Shown here: one piece after another, positions 49,538 through 58,822 of the stretch
Layout of the letters: every line of letters starts with the position of its first letter
How positions within the stretch are numbered: the stretch's first letter is position 1
Source: JAHELQ01 sp965603365
GTDB taxonomy: Bacteria; Acidobacteriota; Aminicenantia; UBA2199
Direction of reading: 5' to 3'
Assembly: GCA_965603365.1 (NCBI GenBank)
Contig: CBFDCR010000007.1
Span: forward strand, 42,235-106,234
DNA length: 64,000 nucleotides
The notes under the pieces: generated by a model
Database searches by the model: none
Told to the model about the DNA's origin: nothing
Seen by the model: the letters and a program-made list of their open reading frames with translations, nothing else
Program-made: the position numbers and the translations under genes

Positions 49538-51991
49538 TTAATCGTCACCGTTGGTATCGGAGCGGACTTTGTCGAGGGAGACGAGGCGGTCTTCGGAGCG
49601 GAGGTTGATAATTTTTACCCCCTGGGTGGCCCGGCCCTGGGACCGAATTTTGGATGATTCCTGTTTATTGAGGATGCCCTTTTCAGAGGAGAGGACAATG
49701 TCGTCGTTTTCGCACAGGGTCACCAGGCCGATAACCTTACCCAGCCTTTCGGTGATTCTTATATTGATGAGGCCCTTGCCACCCCGGCTCTGCAGCCGGT
49801 AGAGGGAGAGATCCGACTTTTTGCCGATCCCCTTTTCGGTCGCCGTTAGTATATATTTACTATAGGAACCGATAATGTCGGCGCCTACCAGGAAGTCATC
49901 TTTGTCCAGCTTGATGCCGATCACCCCCCGGGCGCCGCGGCCCATTTCCCGGACATCCTGCTCGTGAAACCTCAGGGCTTTGCCCAGGTGGGAGCCTAAA
50001 ATAATTTCATTGCTGCCGTCGGTGATCTGGGCTTCGAATAAGGAATCGTCTTTGGGTACATCGGCGGCGATGATACCGGACACACGGGGATTGGAAAAGG
50101 CTGCCAACGATGTTTTCTTAACATAGCCCTGGCGGGAAAACAGCATGACATAGCGATCGGGGGAGAATTCTTTTACATTGATGACAGAACAAACCTTTTC
50201 ATCGCCGCCGATACCGAAAAGCCGGTTGATGGGTTTACCCCGGCCGGTGCTGTCTCCTTCGGGGATATCGTAAACCTTGATCCAGAACATTCTACCCTTC
50301 TGGGTAAAGGTCAGGATGTAGTCGTGGGCGGAGGCCACAAAGACCCGGGAAATCACATCTTCCTCCCTGAGCCCGAAGCCCCGTTTGCCCATGCCTCCCC
50401 GCCGTTGGTTTCGGTAGGAGCTCAAGGTGGTGCGTTTAATATAGCCTCTCTTGGTATAGATAATCACGAAATCTTCATCTTTGATCAGGTCTTCGATATT
50501 AATTTCCCCCAGCTCTTGCTCGATGATGGTGGTTCTCCGTTCATCCTGGTACTGCTGGCTGATCCTGGTCAGTTCCTCCTTGATCACGCTGATCATCATG
50601 CGCTCGCTGGACAGCAATTCCTTTAAATAGTTTATTAGTTTCAACAATTCGATATATTCGGCCTCCAGTTTCTCGATCTCCAGGCCGGTCAAGCGGTAGA
50701 GCTGCATATCCAGGATGGCATCGGTCTGAATAGATGTCAAAGACAGTTGCTCCATGAGACTCTTCTTGGCGACTTCGCGGTTTTTGGAACCCCGGATAAT
50801 CTTGATGACCAGATCCAGTTGATCGAGGGCGATCTTAAGGCCTTCGATGATGTGGGCCCGCCGTTCGGCCTTTTTCAGTTCATATAGGGAGCGGCGGCGG
50901 ACGATCTCTTTTCGATGCCCCAGAAAATAATTAAAATACTCTTTTAAATTAAACTGCTGGGGCTGGTTGTTGGCGATGGCCAGCAGGTTAATGGAAAAAC
51001 TGGCCTGCAATTGGGTATATTTGTAAAGAGAATTGAGAATCACCTCGGGGATTTCGTCCCGCTTGATCTCAATCACAATGCGCATACCCTCACGGTCGGA
51101 TTCGTCGCGCATATCGTGAATACCGGAGACCTTTTTGTCTTTAACCAGGTTGGCGATGGCCTCCAGGATCCTGGCTTTATTCGTCTGGTAGGGAATCTCG
51201 GTAACCACGATCTTCTGCCGGCCCCGTTGGTCGGTTTCGATGACCGCCTTGGCCCGGACGATGATGGTTCCCCGGCCGGTTTCATAGGCATGAAGAAGCG
51301 AATTCCGGCCGAAGATGAAACCGCCGGTGGGAAAATCGGGTCCCGGTAATATTTCCATCAACTCTTCGATGGTGGCGTCCCGGTTGTTCACATAAAAAAT
51401 AAAGGAATCGATCAATTCCTTGATGTTGTGGGGGGGGATCGACGTGGCCATACCCACGGCGATGCCGGAACTGCCGTTAAGCAAAAGCTCGGGCAGGGAG
51501 GCGGGAAAAATGCAGGGTTCGGTCAGGGAGCCGTCGTAGTTGGGGATAAAATCGACGGTATTTTTATCGAGATCGTTTAACAACTCGCCGGCAATCCTGT
51601 GGAGTCTGACTTCGGTGTACCTCATGGCCGCCGGAGGGTCCCCATCGATGGAGCCAAAATTCCCCTGGCCGTCGACCAGGGGATATCTCAGGGAAAAATC
51701 CTGGGCCATGCGCACGATGGTATCGTACACGGCAGCGTCGCCATGGGGATGGTACTTGCCGATCACATCACCGACGATGCGGGCAGACTTTTTATAAGAT
51801 TGATTGTAATGGGTACCCGTCTGATGCATGGAAAAGAGTGCCCGACGATGAACCGGTTTTAAACCGTCCCGGATATCGGGGATGGCCCGGCCGATGATAA
51901 CGCTCATAGAGTAATCCAGATACGAGGTTTGCATCTCGCTTTCCAGGGTAACCTGTTCGATTTTTTCTTTTATTTCATTCTCATTGGCCAT
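49538..51991 (-). CDS. gyrA: DNA gyrase subunit A
   Basis: 817 residues. Catalytic Y125 (AAMRYTEVRL) and the QRDR HPHGDAAVYDTIVRMAQ are present. The C-terminal pinwheel contains the GyrA box QRRGGMG, which separates GyrA from ParC. At the position equal to E. coli Ser83 this protein has Ala86; the Asp87 equivalent D90 is kept. It cuts and religates DNA to introduce negative supercoils with GyrB. AAGGAAAA precedes the ATG; gyrB lies 32 bp upstream. Confidence 0.97.
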   Translation of the reverse strand: MANENEIKEKIEQVTLESEMQTSYLDYSMSVIIGRAIPDIRDGLKPVHRRALFSMHQTGTHYNQSYKKSARIVGDVIGKYHPHGDAAVYDTIVRMAQDFSLRYPLVDGQGNFGSIDGDPPAAMRYTEVRLHRIAGELLNDLDKNTVDFIPNYDGSLTEPCIFPASLPELLLNGSSGIAVGMATSIPPHNIKELIDSFIFYVNNRDATIEELMEILPGPDFPTGGFIFGRNSLLHAYETGRGTIIVRAKAVIETDQRGRQKIVVTEIPYQTNKARILEAIANLVKDKKVSGIHDMRDESDREGMRIVIEIKRDEIPEVILNSLYKYTQLQASFSINLLAIANNQPQQFNLKEYFNYFLGHRKEIVRRRSLYELKKAERRAHIIEGLKIALDQLDLVIKIIRGSKNREVAKKSLMEQLSLTSIQTDAILDMQLYRLTGLEIEKLEAEYIELLKLINYLKELLSSERMMISVIKEELTRISQQYQDERRTTIIEQELGEINIEDLIKDEDFVIIYTKRGYIKRTTLSSYRNQRRGGMGKRGFGLREEDVISRVFVASAHDYILTFTQKGRMFWIKVYDIPEGDSTGRGKPINRLFGIGGDEKVCSVINVKEFSPDRYVMLFSRQGYVKKTSLAAFSNPRVSGIIAADVPKDDSLFEAQITDGSNEIILGSHLGKALRFHEQDVREMGRGARGVIGIKLDKDDFLVGADIIGSYSKYILTATEKGIGKKSDLSLYRLQSRGGKGLINIRITERLGKVIGLVTLCENDDIVLSSEKGILNKQESSKIRSQGRATQGVKIINLRSEDRLVSLDKVRSDTNGDD

Positions 51992-52023
51992 CTGATTTTC
52001 CTTAATAGTGACATAGCAGCATG

Positions 52024-54438
52024 TTAAATATCGAGGTTTTTAACACTGAGGGCATTTTCAATGATGAATTCTCTCCGCCTGGTGGAATCGCTGCCCATCA
52101 GGGTTTCAAATAGAGTTTCGCTCTGCAGAAAATCGTTGATGTGAACCTGCAGTAGGGTTCTATTATCCGGGTCCATGGTGGTCTCCCATAACTGTCCGGG
52201 ATTCATCTCCCCCAGACCTTTGTAGCGCTGGATAGAGAGTCCCTTCTTTACCTTATCAAGGAGAAAGGCAATTAAGGCGTGTCGATCCTCAAACCGGATC
52301 TCTTCGGTGGCGTTTTTCACGATGTAGGGAGGATGGGGATAATCTTTTAGTTTTTCGTGGGCCTCGTTGACTTCGGCAAACTCAGGACCAGTCAGGTATT
52401 CCCAATTAATAGACTTTTGAAAACGGATACCGTTGAATTCGTATTCTAACTCCAGGACATAGGTGGAATACTCTTCATCAAAGGTTGGTACACAGGAAGT
52501 ACAAAACCGTTTACCCCTGATCTGGACGGCAATCTCTTCGGCTTTTTCCTTATCCTTCAAAGATTCCTCATCCCGGATCAATTCGACCAGGGTTAGGGTG
52601 AGATCCCTGGGTATGCCTCTTTTCTCCAGGTTTTCGATAATCTTGTTCTTTTTATTAATCAATTTAATAAACCGAATCAGCCTGGCACCTTTGAGGGCTT
52701 CTTCGCCGGCATAGTCCAGTAAGACCGTGACATCATCGCCGATTTTCCTCATTAAGTAACTTTCCAGCTCCCTCTCGTTTTTCAGATATGTACTGCTTTT
52801 TCCTTTTTTAACCTGGAATAAGGGGGGCTGCGCCAGGTAGAGAAATCCCCGCTCGATCAAAGGACGCATATGCCGGAAGAAGAAGGTCATAATCAGAGTA
52901 CGGATGTGGGAGCCGTCTACATCGGCATCGGTCATGATTATAACCTTGTGATATCGAAGTTTTTCCACATCAAAGTTCTCTTTACCGATCCCCACCCCCA
53001 ACGCCGTGATTATCGTCTTGATTTCGGTATTTTCCAGCATTCTGGAGGTACTGGCCTTCTCAACGTTTAAAATCTTACCTCTCAGTGGCAGAATGGCCTG
53101 GAACCGACGGTCCCTTCCCTGTTTGGCAGAACCACCGGCGGAATCGCCCTCGACAACAAAAAGCTCACTGGCGGCAGGATCTTTCTCCTGACAATCCGCC
53201 AGTTTACCAGGCAGGGTATGACTTTCCAGTAAATTGGTTTTACGGACCAGGTCTTTGGCCTTTCGGGAAGCCAACCTCGCCTGGGCCGCCAGTATGGCCT
53301 TATTAATAATTGCCCTGGCTATCGCAAGATTCTCATCGAAATACTCCTGTAATTTTTCGTTCACAACAGATTCTACTATTCCCTTGACATCGGAGTTCCC
53401 CAATTTCGCCTTGGTTTGACCCTCAAACTGGGGATTCCTCAAGCGGATGGAAATGACGGCAATTAAGCCCTCCCGTACATCGTCCCCGGAGAAACTATCT
53501 TTTATATCTTTTTTAAGGTTGTTAACCTGGGCGAAATAGTTGATTGTTCTGGTCAGGGCGCCTTTAAAGCCTGTTAGATGTGTACCCCCTTCGACGGTAT
53601 TGATATTGTTCACAAAGGAGAGCAGAGTCTCGGTGTAGCCGTTCACATACTGGAAAGAAATTTCAATTTCGACGTCATCTTTTTTGGCGGTCAGGTAAAT
53701 GGGTTTGGGATGGATCTTCTGTTTTGGGCCGGTAAGATACCTGGCATATTCAACAATGCCGCCTTTGTAACAGAAGGTTTCCTTTTTATTTTCCCTCTCA
53801 TCGATCAGGATAATGGTGAGTCCTTGATTGAGAAAGGCCAGCTCTTTCAGCCGTTTAGCCAATATACTATACTCAAATACGACGGCCTCAAAAATTTCGT
53901 CGTCGGGCCAGAAGGTCACCTTGGTGCCTGTCTTTTTGGTTTTTCCGACATTTTTAAAAGGGGTAACCGGTTCGCCGTATTCATATTTCTGGAAGTAGAC
54001 GGCCTCTTTTTTCTTAATTTCCAGTTCCAGCCTGGAAGAGAGGGCATTCACCACCGAGACACCGACACCGTGAAGACCACCGGAAACCTTATAACTTCTA
54101 TCGTCAAATTTACCACCGGCGTGAAGGGTAGTCATGACCACTTCGGCGGCGGGTCTTCCCTCCTCGGGATGGATATCCACCGGTATGCCCCGGCCGTTAT
54201 CACTAACGGTAACGGAATTATCGAAGTTTATGACGACTTCAATTTTATCGCAATATCCGGCCATGGCCTCATCGATGGAATTGTCCACCACTTCGTATAC
54301 CAGGTGATGGAGACCGGTGGGACCGGTGCTGCCGATATACATGGCCGGTCTAAACCGTACGGCTTCCAATCCCTCCAGCACCTTGATACTTTCTGCCGTA
54401 TAGGTCTCATCTATGATTTTTACTTCTTTATCACCCAC
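52024..54438 (-). CDS. gyrB: DNA gyrase subunit B
   Basis: 804 residues, the long form with a 150-170-residue insertion between the Toprim domain and the tail, as in E. coli. The GHKL ATPase part has VVDNSIDEAMAG and SGGLHGVGVSVVNALS; the Toprim motif EGDSAGGSAKQGRDR lies near residue 427 and DADVDGSHIRTL follows; QRYKGLGEMNPGQLW marks the C terminus. GTG start with AAGGAG upstream, three bases after recF. It provides ATP-driven strand passage with GyrA. Confidence 0.97.
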   Translation of the reverse strand: MGDKEVKIIDETYTAESIKVLEGLEAVRFRPAMYIGSTGPTGLHHLVYEVVDNSIDEAMAGYCDKIEVVINFDNSVTVSDNGRGIPVDIHPEEGRPAAEVVMTTLHAGGKFDDRSYKVSGGLHGVGVSVVNALSSRLELEIKKKEAVYFQKYEYGEPVTPFKNVGKTKKTGTKVTFWPDDEIFEAVVFEYSILAKRLKELAFLNQGLTIILIDERENKKETFCYKGGIVEYARYLTGPKQKIHPKPIYLTAKKDDVEIEISFQYVNGYTETLLSFVNNINTVEGGTHLTGFKGALTRTINYFAQVNNLKKDIKDSFSGDDVREGLIAVISIRLRNPQFEGQTKAKLGNSDVKGIVESVVNEKLQEYFDENLAIARAIINKAILAAQARLASRKAKDLVRKTNLLESHTLPGKLADCQEKDPAASELFVVEGDSAGGSAKQGRDRRFQAILPLRGKILNVEKASTSRMLENTEIKTIITALGVGIGKENFDVEKLRYHKVIIMTDADVDGSHIRTLIMTFFFRHMRPLIERGFLYLAQPPLFQVKKGKSSTYLKNERELESYLMRKIGDDVTVLLDYAGEEALKGARLIRFIKLINKKNKIIENLEKRGIPRDLTLTLVELIRDEESLKDKEKAEEIAVQIRGKRFCTSCVPTFDEEYSTYVLELEYEFNGIRFQKSINWEYLTGPEFAEVNEAHEKLKDYPHPPYIVKNATEEIRFEDRHALIAFLLDKVKKGLSIQRYKGLGEMNPGQLWETTMDPDNRTLLQVHINDFLQSETLFETLMGSDSTRRREFIIENALSVKNLDI

Positions 54439-54441
54439 TTT

Positions 54442-55482
54442 TTAATTCTCCTTAGGTTTTCCCGATAAAGCAATTAAATGATCAAACCGATCATTCTTTT
54501 GAACAGAGGTGGCGATTACCTGCATCTGCGGATAATGGGTCAACAAAAAATCGACATTTAAGCGGTCGATGGCGGTATCGTAATCATCGATTAGAAAAAC
54601 CGGATACTCCGCTCTCACTTTTCGGAAGAATTCAATAAAAGCTATGTATATCATTAATAAATTGATCTTCTTTTCACCGGAGGAATAGAGTTTCAGGTTC
54701 TTCCCATCTAAAATAATTTCATATTGGTCTAGATGGGGGCCTATCAAGGACTTTCTAACCCTTATTTCCCGTTCTTTCATCCTATTTATATCCTGCCAAA
54801 AGACTGCCGGAGTTATCTCCCCTTCAGCCATGGTGGAAGGATGATAATTAATGCGTAATTGCTCTTTAAAAAGGCTCTCCATCTGATCATTCAGTTTACC
54901 TACAAACGTGTTCCTGTTTCTCACAATCTTTGCACCCATTTCGCACATCACTTTATTCCAACCTGTTAATTCAGATAGATCTTTTCCCTTCTTTAACAGA
55001 TAGTTTTTCTGCTTTAGAGCCTTATTATAACTCAAAATGTAGTGTATGTAAAGTGGATTAACACCAAATATGAATCTATCCAGCATTTTTCGGATGTAAG
55101 GTCGGCTCTCAATATAGAGATTATAATTGGAGGAGGAAAAAAATACCGGATAGAAAATTTGATTCACTTCCTGTATGTTGCTCTTTTTGTCGTTCAGCAG
55201 GAGAATAAATTTTTTTTGACCGAAAAAAGCCGTGATTTCACTTTTTCCCGAAGACCTTTCCAACTCCATTTTTAATTTAAACTCTTTGGAATTATAGTTT
55301 AAAATTTCCGACTTCTTAACATTTAAAAAAGATCGGCCAAATCCAGGTAGAAAAATCGCCTCTAAAACCGATGTCTTTCCGGCTCCATTCAAGCCGTAGA
55401 TTAAATTCTTAGTGGAGCAAAATTGTAGCTGGCAATCCAGCAAGTTCCTGAAACCATCGATATCAATACGTTTAACAATCAA
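54442..55482 (-). CDS. recF: RecF recombination/repair ATPase
   Basis: 346 residues. Walker A GLNGAGKTSVLEAI, the signature LYSSGEKKIN and Walker B YPVFLIDDYDTAIDRL are present, as in the SMC-like RecF family that loads RecA at gaps with RecO/RecR. The start is a TTG at 55482 with a poor ribosome-binding site, 13 bases after the dnaN stop, suggesting translational coupling. The DIDGFRNL start matches the usual DFRN N terminus. Order dnaA-dnaN-recF-gyrB is the classical origin arrangement. Confidence 0.93.
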   Translation of the reverse strand: MIVKRIDIDGFRNLLDCQLQFCSTKNLIYGLNGAGKTSVLEAIFLPGFGRSFLNVKKSEILNYNSKEFKLKMELERSSGKSEITAFFGQKKFILLLNDKKSNIQEVNQIFYPVFFSSSNYNLYIESRPYIRKMLDRFIFGVNPLYIHYILSYNKALKQKNYLLKKGKDLSELTGWNKVMCEMGAKIVRNRNTFVGKLNDQMESLFKEQLRINYHPSTMAEGEITPAVFWQDINRMKEREIRVRKSLIGPHLDQYEIILDGKNLKLYSSGEKKINLLMIYIAFIEFFRKVRAEYPVFLIDDYDTAIDRLNVDFLLTHYPQMQVIATSVQKNDRFDHLIALSGKPKEN

Positions 55483-55495
55483 AGTGGCTTAATTT

Positions 55496-56599
55496 TTATA
55501 TATTAAGGGGCATGACCACATAGATATAGTTTAATTCGGATTCTTGCAGTGGTTTAAATATAAACGAGCTCTCGCCGTCATTAATCCCCACTTCAATTTT
55601 CTCCGATTCAATATGGGTCAAAAAGTCGATGATAAAGTTTCCGTTGAAGGCCACCTCGAAAGACTGGCCGACATATTCAATAGCCAATTCATCGTGGGCC
55701 TCGCCCTTCTCAGGGGTAGTCCGCTCCAGGGTTAAATTATCGGGAGAGAATTTAAACACCACCCCATTGTTACAGGTCTTGAATACCAGCACTCGACGGA
55801 GGGTAGAGAGCAACTCTTCAGAATCAATAAGGGCAGCAAATTCGGTTTTTTCAGGGATCACTGCTTTATAATTGGGAAATTTCTGATCGATAATTCTGGA
55901 GGACAATATCTTATTTTTATACTTAAAAAAAAGATTGTTCTTGTCGTAACTGAATTCAATCTCCCCTTCATCACCTATCTTAATCAGCTCCAACAATGTC
56001 TTTCGGGAGACGATAAATTCTAAGGGCTCGGGAACGGATAACTTATCATCATATATGGAGTAAGAGAGGCGGTGTCCGTCGGTGGCGGCCATTTCAAAGC
56101 CGTTCTCCAGAATACTTAATAAGGCTCCACCCAGATTAAATTTCATTTCCGGTGAAATGATATAGTAGTTTTTATTGATCATTGATTTAAGCGGCTTTAG
56201 TGAGAGTTTAATGGAGGTGGAGAAATCGGAAACCGGTAATTGTGGATAATCCGATGACTGAAGTCCCAGTAATTTATATTTACTGGTCCTGGTTTCATTG
56301 GTAATTAAAATTTGCAGGTCATTACTTTCAGAGATTTCCACAATTCCCTCGGGCATTCTGGAAATTAAATCGTAAAAATCTTTGCCATCGACGGTAAAGG
56401 AACCCGGCTCCTCCACATCTACTTTAATGGTAGAGGTGAGACCAATTTCCAGATCGGTGGCCAACAGTTCCAGTATTCCGTTTTCAGCCGCGGTTATTTT
56501 GATGTTTTGCAGGATATCCATTAGTGTCTTCTTTTCAAATATTCCTTGAAATAACTTTAGCTCGTTTGAAAAATAGGACTTTTCCACAGATATTTTCAT
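55496..56599 (-). CDS. dnaN: DNA polymerase III beta sliding clamp
   Basis: 367 residues, three-domain clamp. Family features include LMDILQNIKITA near the N terminus, ATDGHRLSY in the middle domain and the C-terminal YVVMPLNI, which forms part of the ligand pocket. It encircles DNA and tethers PolIII and repair proteins. A purine-rich AGGTAGGT precedes the ATG. It is separated from dnaA by 245 bp that contain DnaA-box-like sites. Confidence 0.97.
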   Translation of the reverse strand: MKISVEKSYFSNELKLFQGIFEKKTLMDILQNIKITAAENGILELLATDLEIGLTSTIKVDVEEPGSFTVDGKDFYDLISRMPEGIVEISESNDLQILITNETRTSKYKLLGLQSSDYPQLPVSDFSTSIKLSLKPLKSMINKNYYIISPEMKFNLGGALLSILENGFEMAATDGHRLSYSIYDDKLSVPEPLEFIVSRKTLLELIKIGDEGEIEFSYDKNNLFFKYKNKILSSRIIDQKFPNYKAVIPEKTEFAALIDSEELLSTLRRVLVFKTCNNGVVFKFSPDNLTLERTTPEKGEAHDELAIEYVGQSFEVAFNGNFIIDFLTHIESEKIEVGINDGESSFIFKPLQESELNYIYVVMPLNI

Positions 56600-56844
56600 T
56601 TTTTACCTACCTATTTAATATTAAACAATATATATATTATCATAATATAAAAGTAAATAAAAGAACCAGTGTGAAAAAGTGAAAAAATGAGGAAGTACCG
56701 ATAGCGACTGAACTTTCGCATGAAAGATTGATGTGGAAAAATTGTTAATCATTGTGGAAATAATTTTTAGAAAAATAATTTAACTAATATATTCACATTA
56801 CTGTAAAAATCGGGGGTCACTGCAGGTGAAGGGTGTGGAAAAAG
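56600..56844. other. Candidate oriC segment between dnaA and dnaN
   Basis: AT-rich stretch (TATATATATTATC near 56628) next to three DnaA-box-like sites in the same orientation: TGTGGAAAA at 56732-56740 and 56834-56842 and TGTGGAAAT at 56753-56761. This matches an origin unwinding region plus boxes. No gene. Confidence 0.6.
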
Positions 56845-58188
56845 CTATTCCTCGAAGAACGTAATCAAAGAATTTACATCCCTGAAGAAATCGGGGTCAG
56901 ATTCCATCTCTTCTTCCACCTTCTTGATGGAATGAAGCACAGTGGTATGGTGTTTTCCCCCAAATTTACTGCCAATATCCGCCAGGGATTTTTTGGTGGT
57001 TTTTTTGCAGATATACATGGCGATCTGGCGGGGTCGGGCGATTCGGGGAGAGTTATTTTTGGATTTTAAATCCTCTTTGGAAATGTTGAATTTTTTGGCC
57101 ACGAATTCCTGAATGGCGTCGATATTCACCACTTTTTTGCGGAGTGATATATAAGGTTTTAATGCCTCTTTGGCAAAGGTCAGGGTAATCCTATCGCCAC
57201 TGGTATCGGAATGCTTTAAATTGGCATAGCCGATCAATCGATTCAGCGCTCCCTCTAAGGTTCGAATGTTGTCTTTTATAGACGAGGCCAGGAAATAGAT
57301 AACCTCATCGGGTATTTCAAAATTATTCTGGCTCAGTTTTTTCCTTTCTAAGATTTTCTTTTTTAAGATAGCGATTCGGCCTTCCAGGTCGTAAGGAAGA
57401 ATATCGACAATAGCTCCCCATTCAAAGCGGGACTTGATGCGTTTCTCCAGGTCCGGGATGTTGTCGGGATGTTTATCGGAACAGATGACGATCTGTTTCT
57501 CCATCTGGATTAATTTATTAAAAATATAGTAAAATTGTTCACTGGTACCGCCCCATTTTGTTATATATTGTATATCATCGATTAACAATACATCCACGGA
57601 CGTGTATTTATTGATAAATTCAGAACGTTTATTGAGACGGGTGTATTCGACGTATTCGTTCATAAAATCACTGGTGGTAAGGTAAACCACCCGCATGTTG
57701 GTAAGATTGTCAACCATCCGGTTGCCGATGGCATATAAGAGATGGGTCTTGCCCAGACCCACATCGCTGTAAATATAGAGGGGATTGTAAGATTTTCCGG
57801 GGTATTCGGATACGCTGTAGGCGAAAGAATAGGCCATACGGTTGGAATCCAACTGAACAAAGGAGTCAAAGGAGTATTTGGGATTAAGATTGGATTTAAT
57901 AAGGGGTGAATTTTTAAAATGACTATTCTCTTTTGTTTTAGGTGTTTCTTCATCCTCTTCGTAGAGGGGGACCAATTTTAGGCTAAAATTAAACTTTTTT
58001 TTTGTATGGGAATTGATCTTATTTAGTAGGTTATGTTTAATCCACAGGGTTTTTTTTTCGTCGGGGGAACCAATAAATAGGATATCATTCTTGGTGCCTA
58101 TATATGAGAGGGGTTCGATCCATTTATCGAAGGTCGGCTTATCTAATAGATTTCTTAAGTAATTTTTAGTAATACCAAAATAATCCAT
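56845..58188 (-). CDS. dnaA: Chromosomal replication initiator DnaA
   Basis: 447 residues from the ATG at 58188. A longer TTG reading at 58215 is rejected because those bases form a DnaA box. Domain III has Walker A SDVGLGKTHLLYAIG, Walker B VLLIDDIQYI and the arginine-finger region; domain IV has the DNA-binding signature GGKHHTTVLHSIKKVEEE, with His where E. coli has Asp433. It binds DnaA boxes and opens the origin. Boxes overlap its own leader, so autoregulation is likely. Confidence 0.96.
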   Translation of the reverse strand: MDYFGITKNYLRNLLDKPTFDKWIEPLSYIGTKNDILFIGSPDEKKTLWIKHNLLNKINSHTKKKFNFSLKLVPLYEEDEETPKTKENSHFKNSPLIKSNLNPKYSFDSFVQLDSNRMAYSFAYSVSEYPGKSYNPLYIYSDVGLGKTHLLYAIGNRMVDNLTNMRVVYLTTSDFMNEYVEYTRLNKRSEFINKYTSVDVLLIDDIQYITKWGGTSEQFYYIFNKLIQMEKQIVICSDKHPDNIPDLEKRIKSRFEWGAIVDILPYDLEGRIAILKKKILERKKLSQNNFEIPDEVIYFLASSIKDNIRTLEGALNRLIGYANLKHSDTSGDRITLTFAKEALKPYISLRKKVVNIDAIQEFVAKKFNISKEDLKSKNNSPRIARPRQIAMYICKKTTKKSLADIGSKFGGKHHTTVLHSIKKVEEEMESDPDFFRDVNSLITFFEE

Positions 58189-58193
58189 TTTGT

Positions 58194-58226
58194 TTTTCCA
58201 CAAAATTATCCACAACTGTGAAAAAT
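58194..58226. promoter_or_regulatory. DnaA boxes in the dnaA leader
   Basis: TTTTCCACA (58194-58202), the consensus TTATCCACA (58206-58214) and a near-box TGTGAAAAA (58218-58226) lie directly upstream of the dnaA start. They may autoregulate dnaA or form the second part of a bipartite origin. Confidence 0.7.
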
Positions 58227-58330
58227 TAAGTCACTCCATCTATCTGTTAAAAAAAAAGATGGTCTGACTAATATATAACTGCCAAAAATCTGGTTCAATG
58301 TTAAGAAAAATATAGGGTGATGTCAACCCT

Positions 58331-58416
58331 AAAAAAAAAGTTTTTTTTTAATTATTTTTTAGCAGAATTCTGATTCTTAGGCACACTTCCAAAGGAGATG
58401 TGTGTCTGATAATCAG
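58331..58416. other. Homopolymer palindrome and large stem-loop in the dnaA upstream gap
   Basis: A nine-base A run, G and nine-base T run (58331-58349) is followed by a long imperfect stem-loop (58370-58416): CTGATT pairs with AATCAG and inner CACAC with GTGTG. Nothing codes here. Position at the origin suggests a structural or termination role. Confidence 0.45.
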
Positions 58417-58485
58417 GGGATTTTGGTATTGATAAATTGGGATTTTCATGATAGAAATAACAAAAGAAATAGGAGTCAATAGATT

Positions 58486-58722
58486 GTGAAAAATTTTTTT
58501 TTAAAGGGCTTTGTGATTATTTTGATTTTAGTTATACTCATATCTCCATATTTCTTGATTATAGATTTTGCCCGATATTCGCCGGTTATTTTATCAGTGT
58601 GGTTAATGTCGGCGGCCTATTATGTATTTGTGAAAAGTAGACGGGATAGGGAAGAGGAAATGAAGAGAGAATTTGAAAAAAAAAAGGAAAAACAAGATAG
58701 AAAAGAAGATAGGGAAGAATAA
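58486..58722 (+). CDS. Small two-span membrane protein, unknown
   Basis: 78 residues, GTG start with AGGAG ten bases upstream. Two hydrophobic helices (about residues 7-26, FVIILILVILISPYFLIID; 32-50, VILSVWLMSAAYYVFV) are followed by a very charged Lys/Glu/Asp/Arg tail likely to form a cytoplasmic helix. In many bacteria this side of the origin holds membrane-biogenesis genes (yidC, jag); none is present here. No family recognised. Confidence 0.6.
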   Translation: MKNFFLKGFVIILILVILISPYFLIIDFARYSPVILSVWLMSAAYYVFVKSRRDREEEMKREFEKKKEKQDRKEDREE

Positions 58723-58728
58723 AGAGTT

Positions 58729-58744
58729 TGTTTCACGTGAAACA
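58729..58744. promoter_or_regulatory. parS: parS site 1
   Basis: TGTTTCACGTGAAACA, a perfect 16-bp palindrome and the known ParB-binding sequence, in the gap between the small membrane protein and rsmG. Confidence 0.95.
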
Positions 58745-58822
58745 TAGAGGATTGGTTTGACGCATTTGCTTTATACTTTTTGAAATAATATAATATACAC
58801 CGAGTAAGGATGATAGAGTTAA

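Noticed and set aside
49538..51991. Topoisomerase IV subunit ParC
   Set aside because: The QRRGGMG GyrA box and the dnaA-dnaN-recF-gyrB context support gyrA.
53578..54468. 296-codon plus-strand frame opposite gyrB
   Set aside because: It lies fully antisense to the ATPase domain of gyrB and has no recognisable domain.
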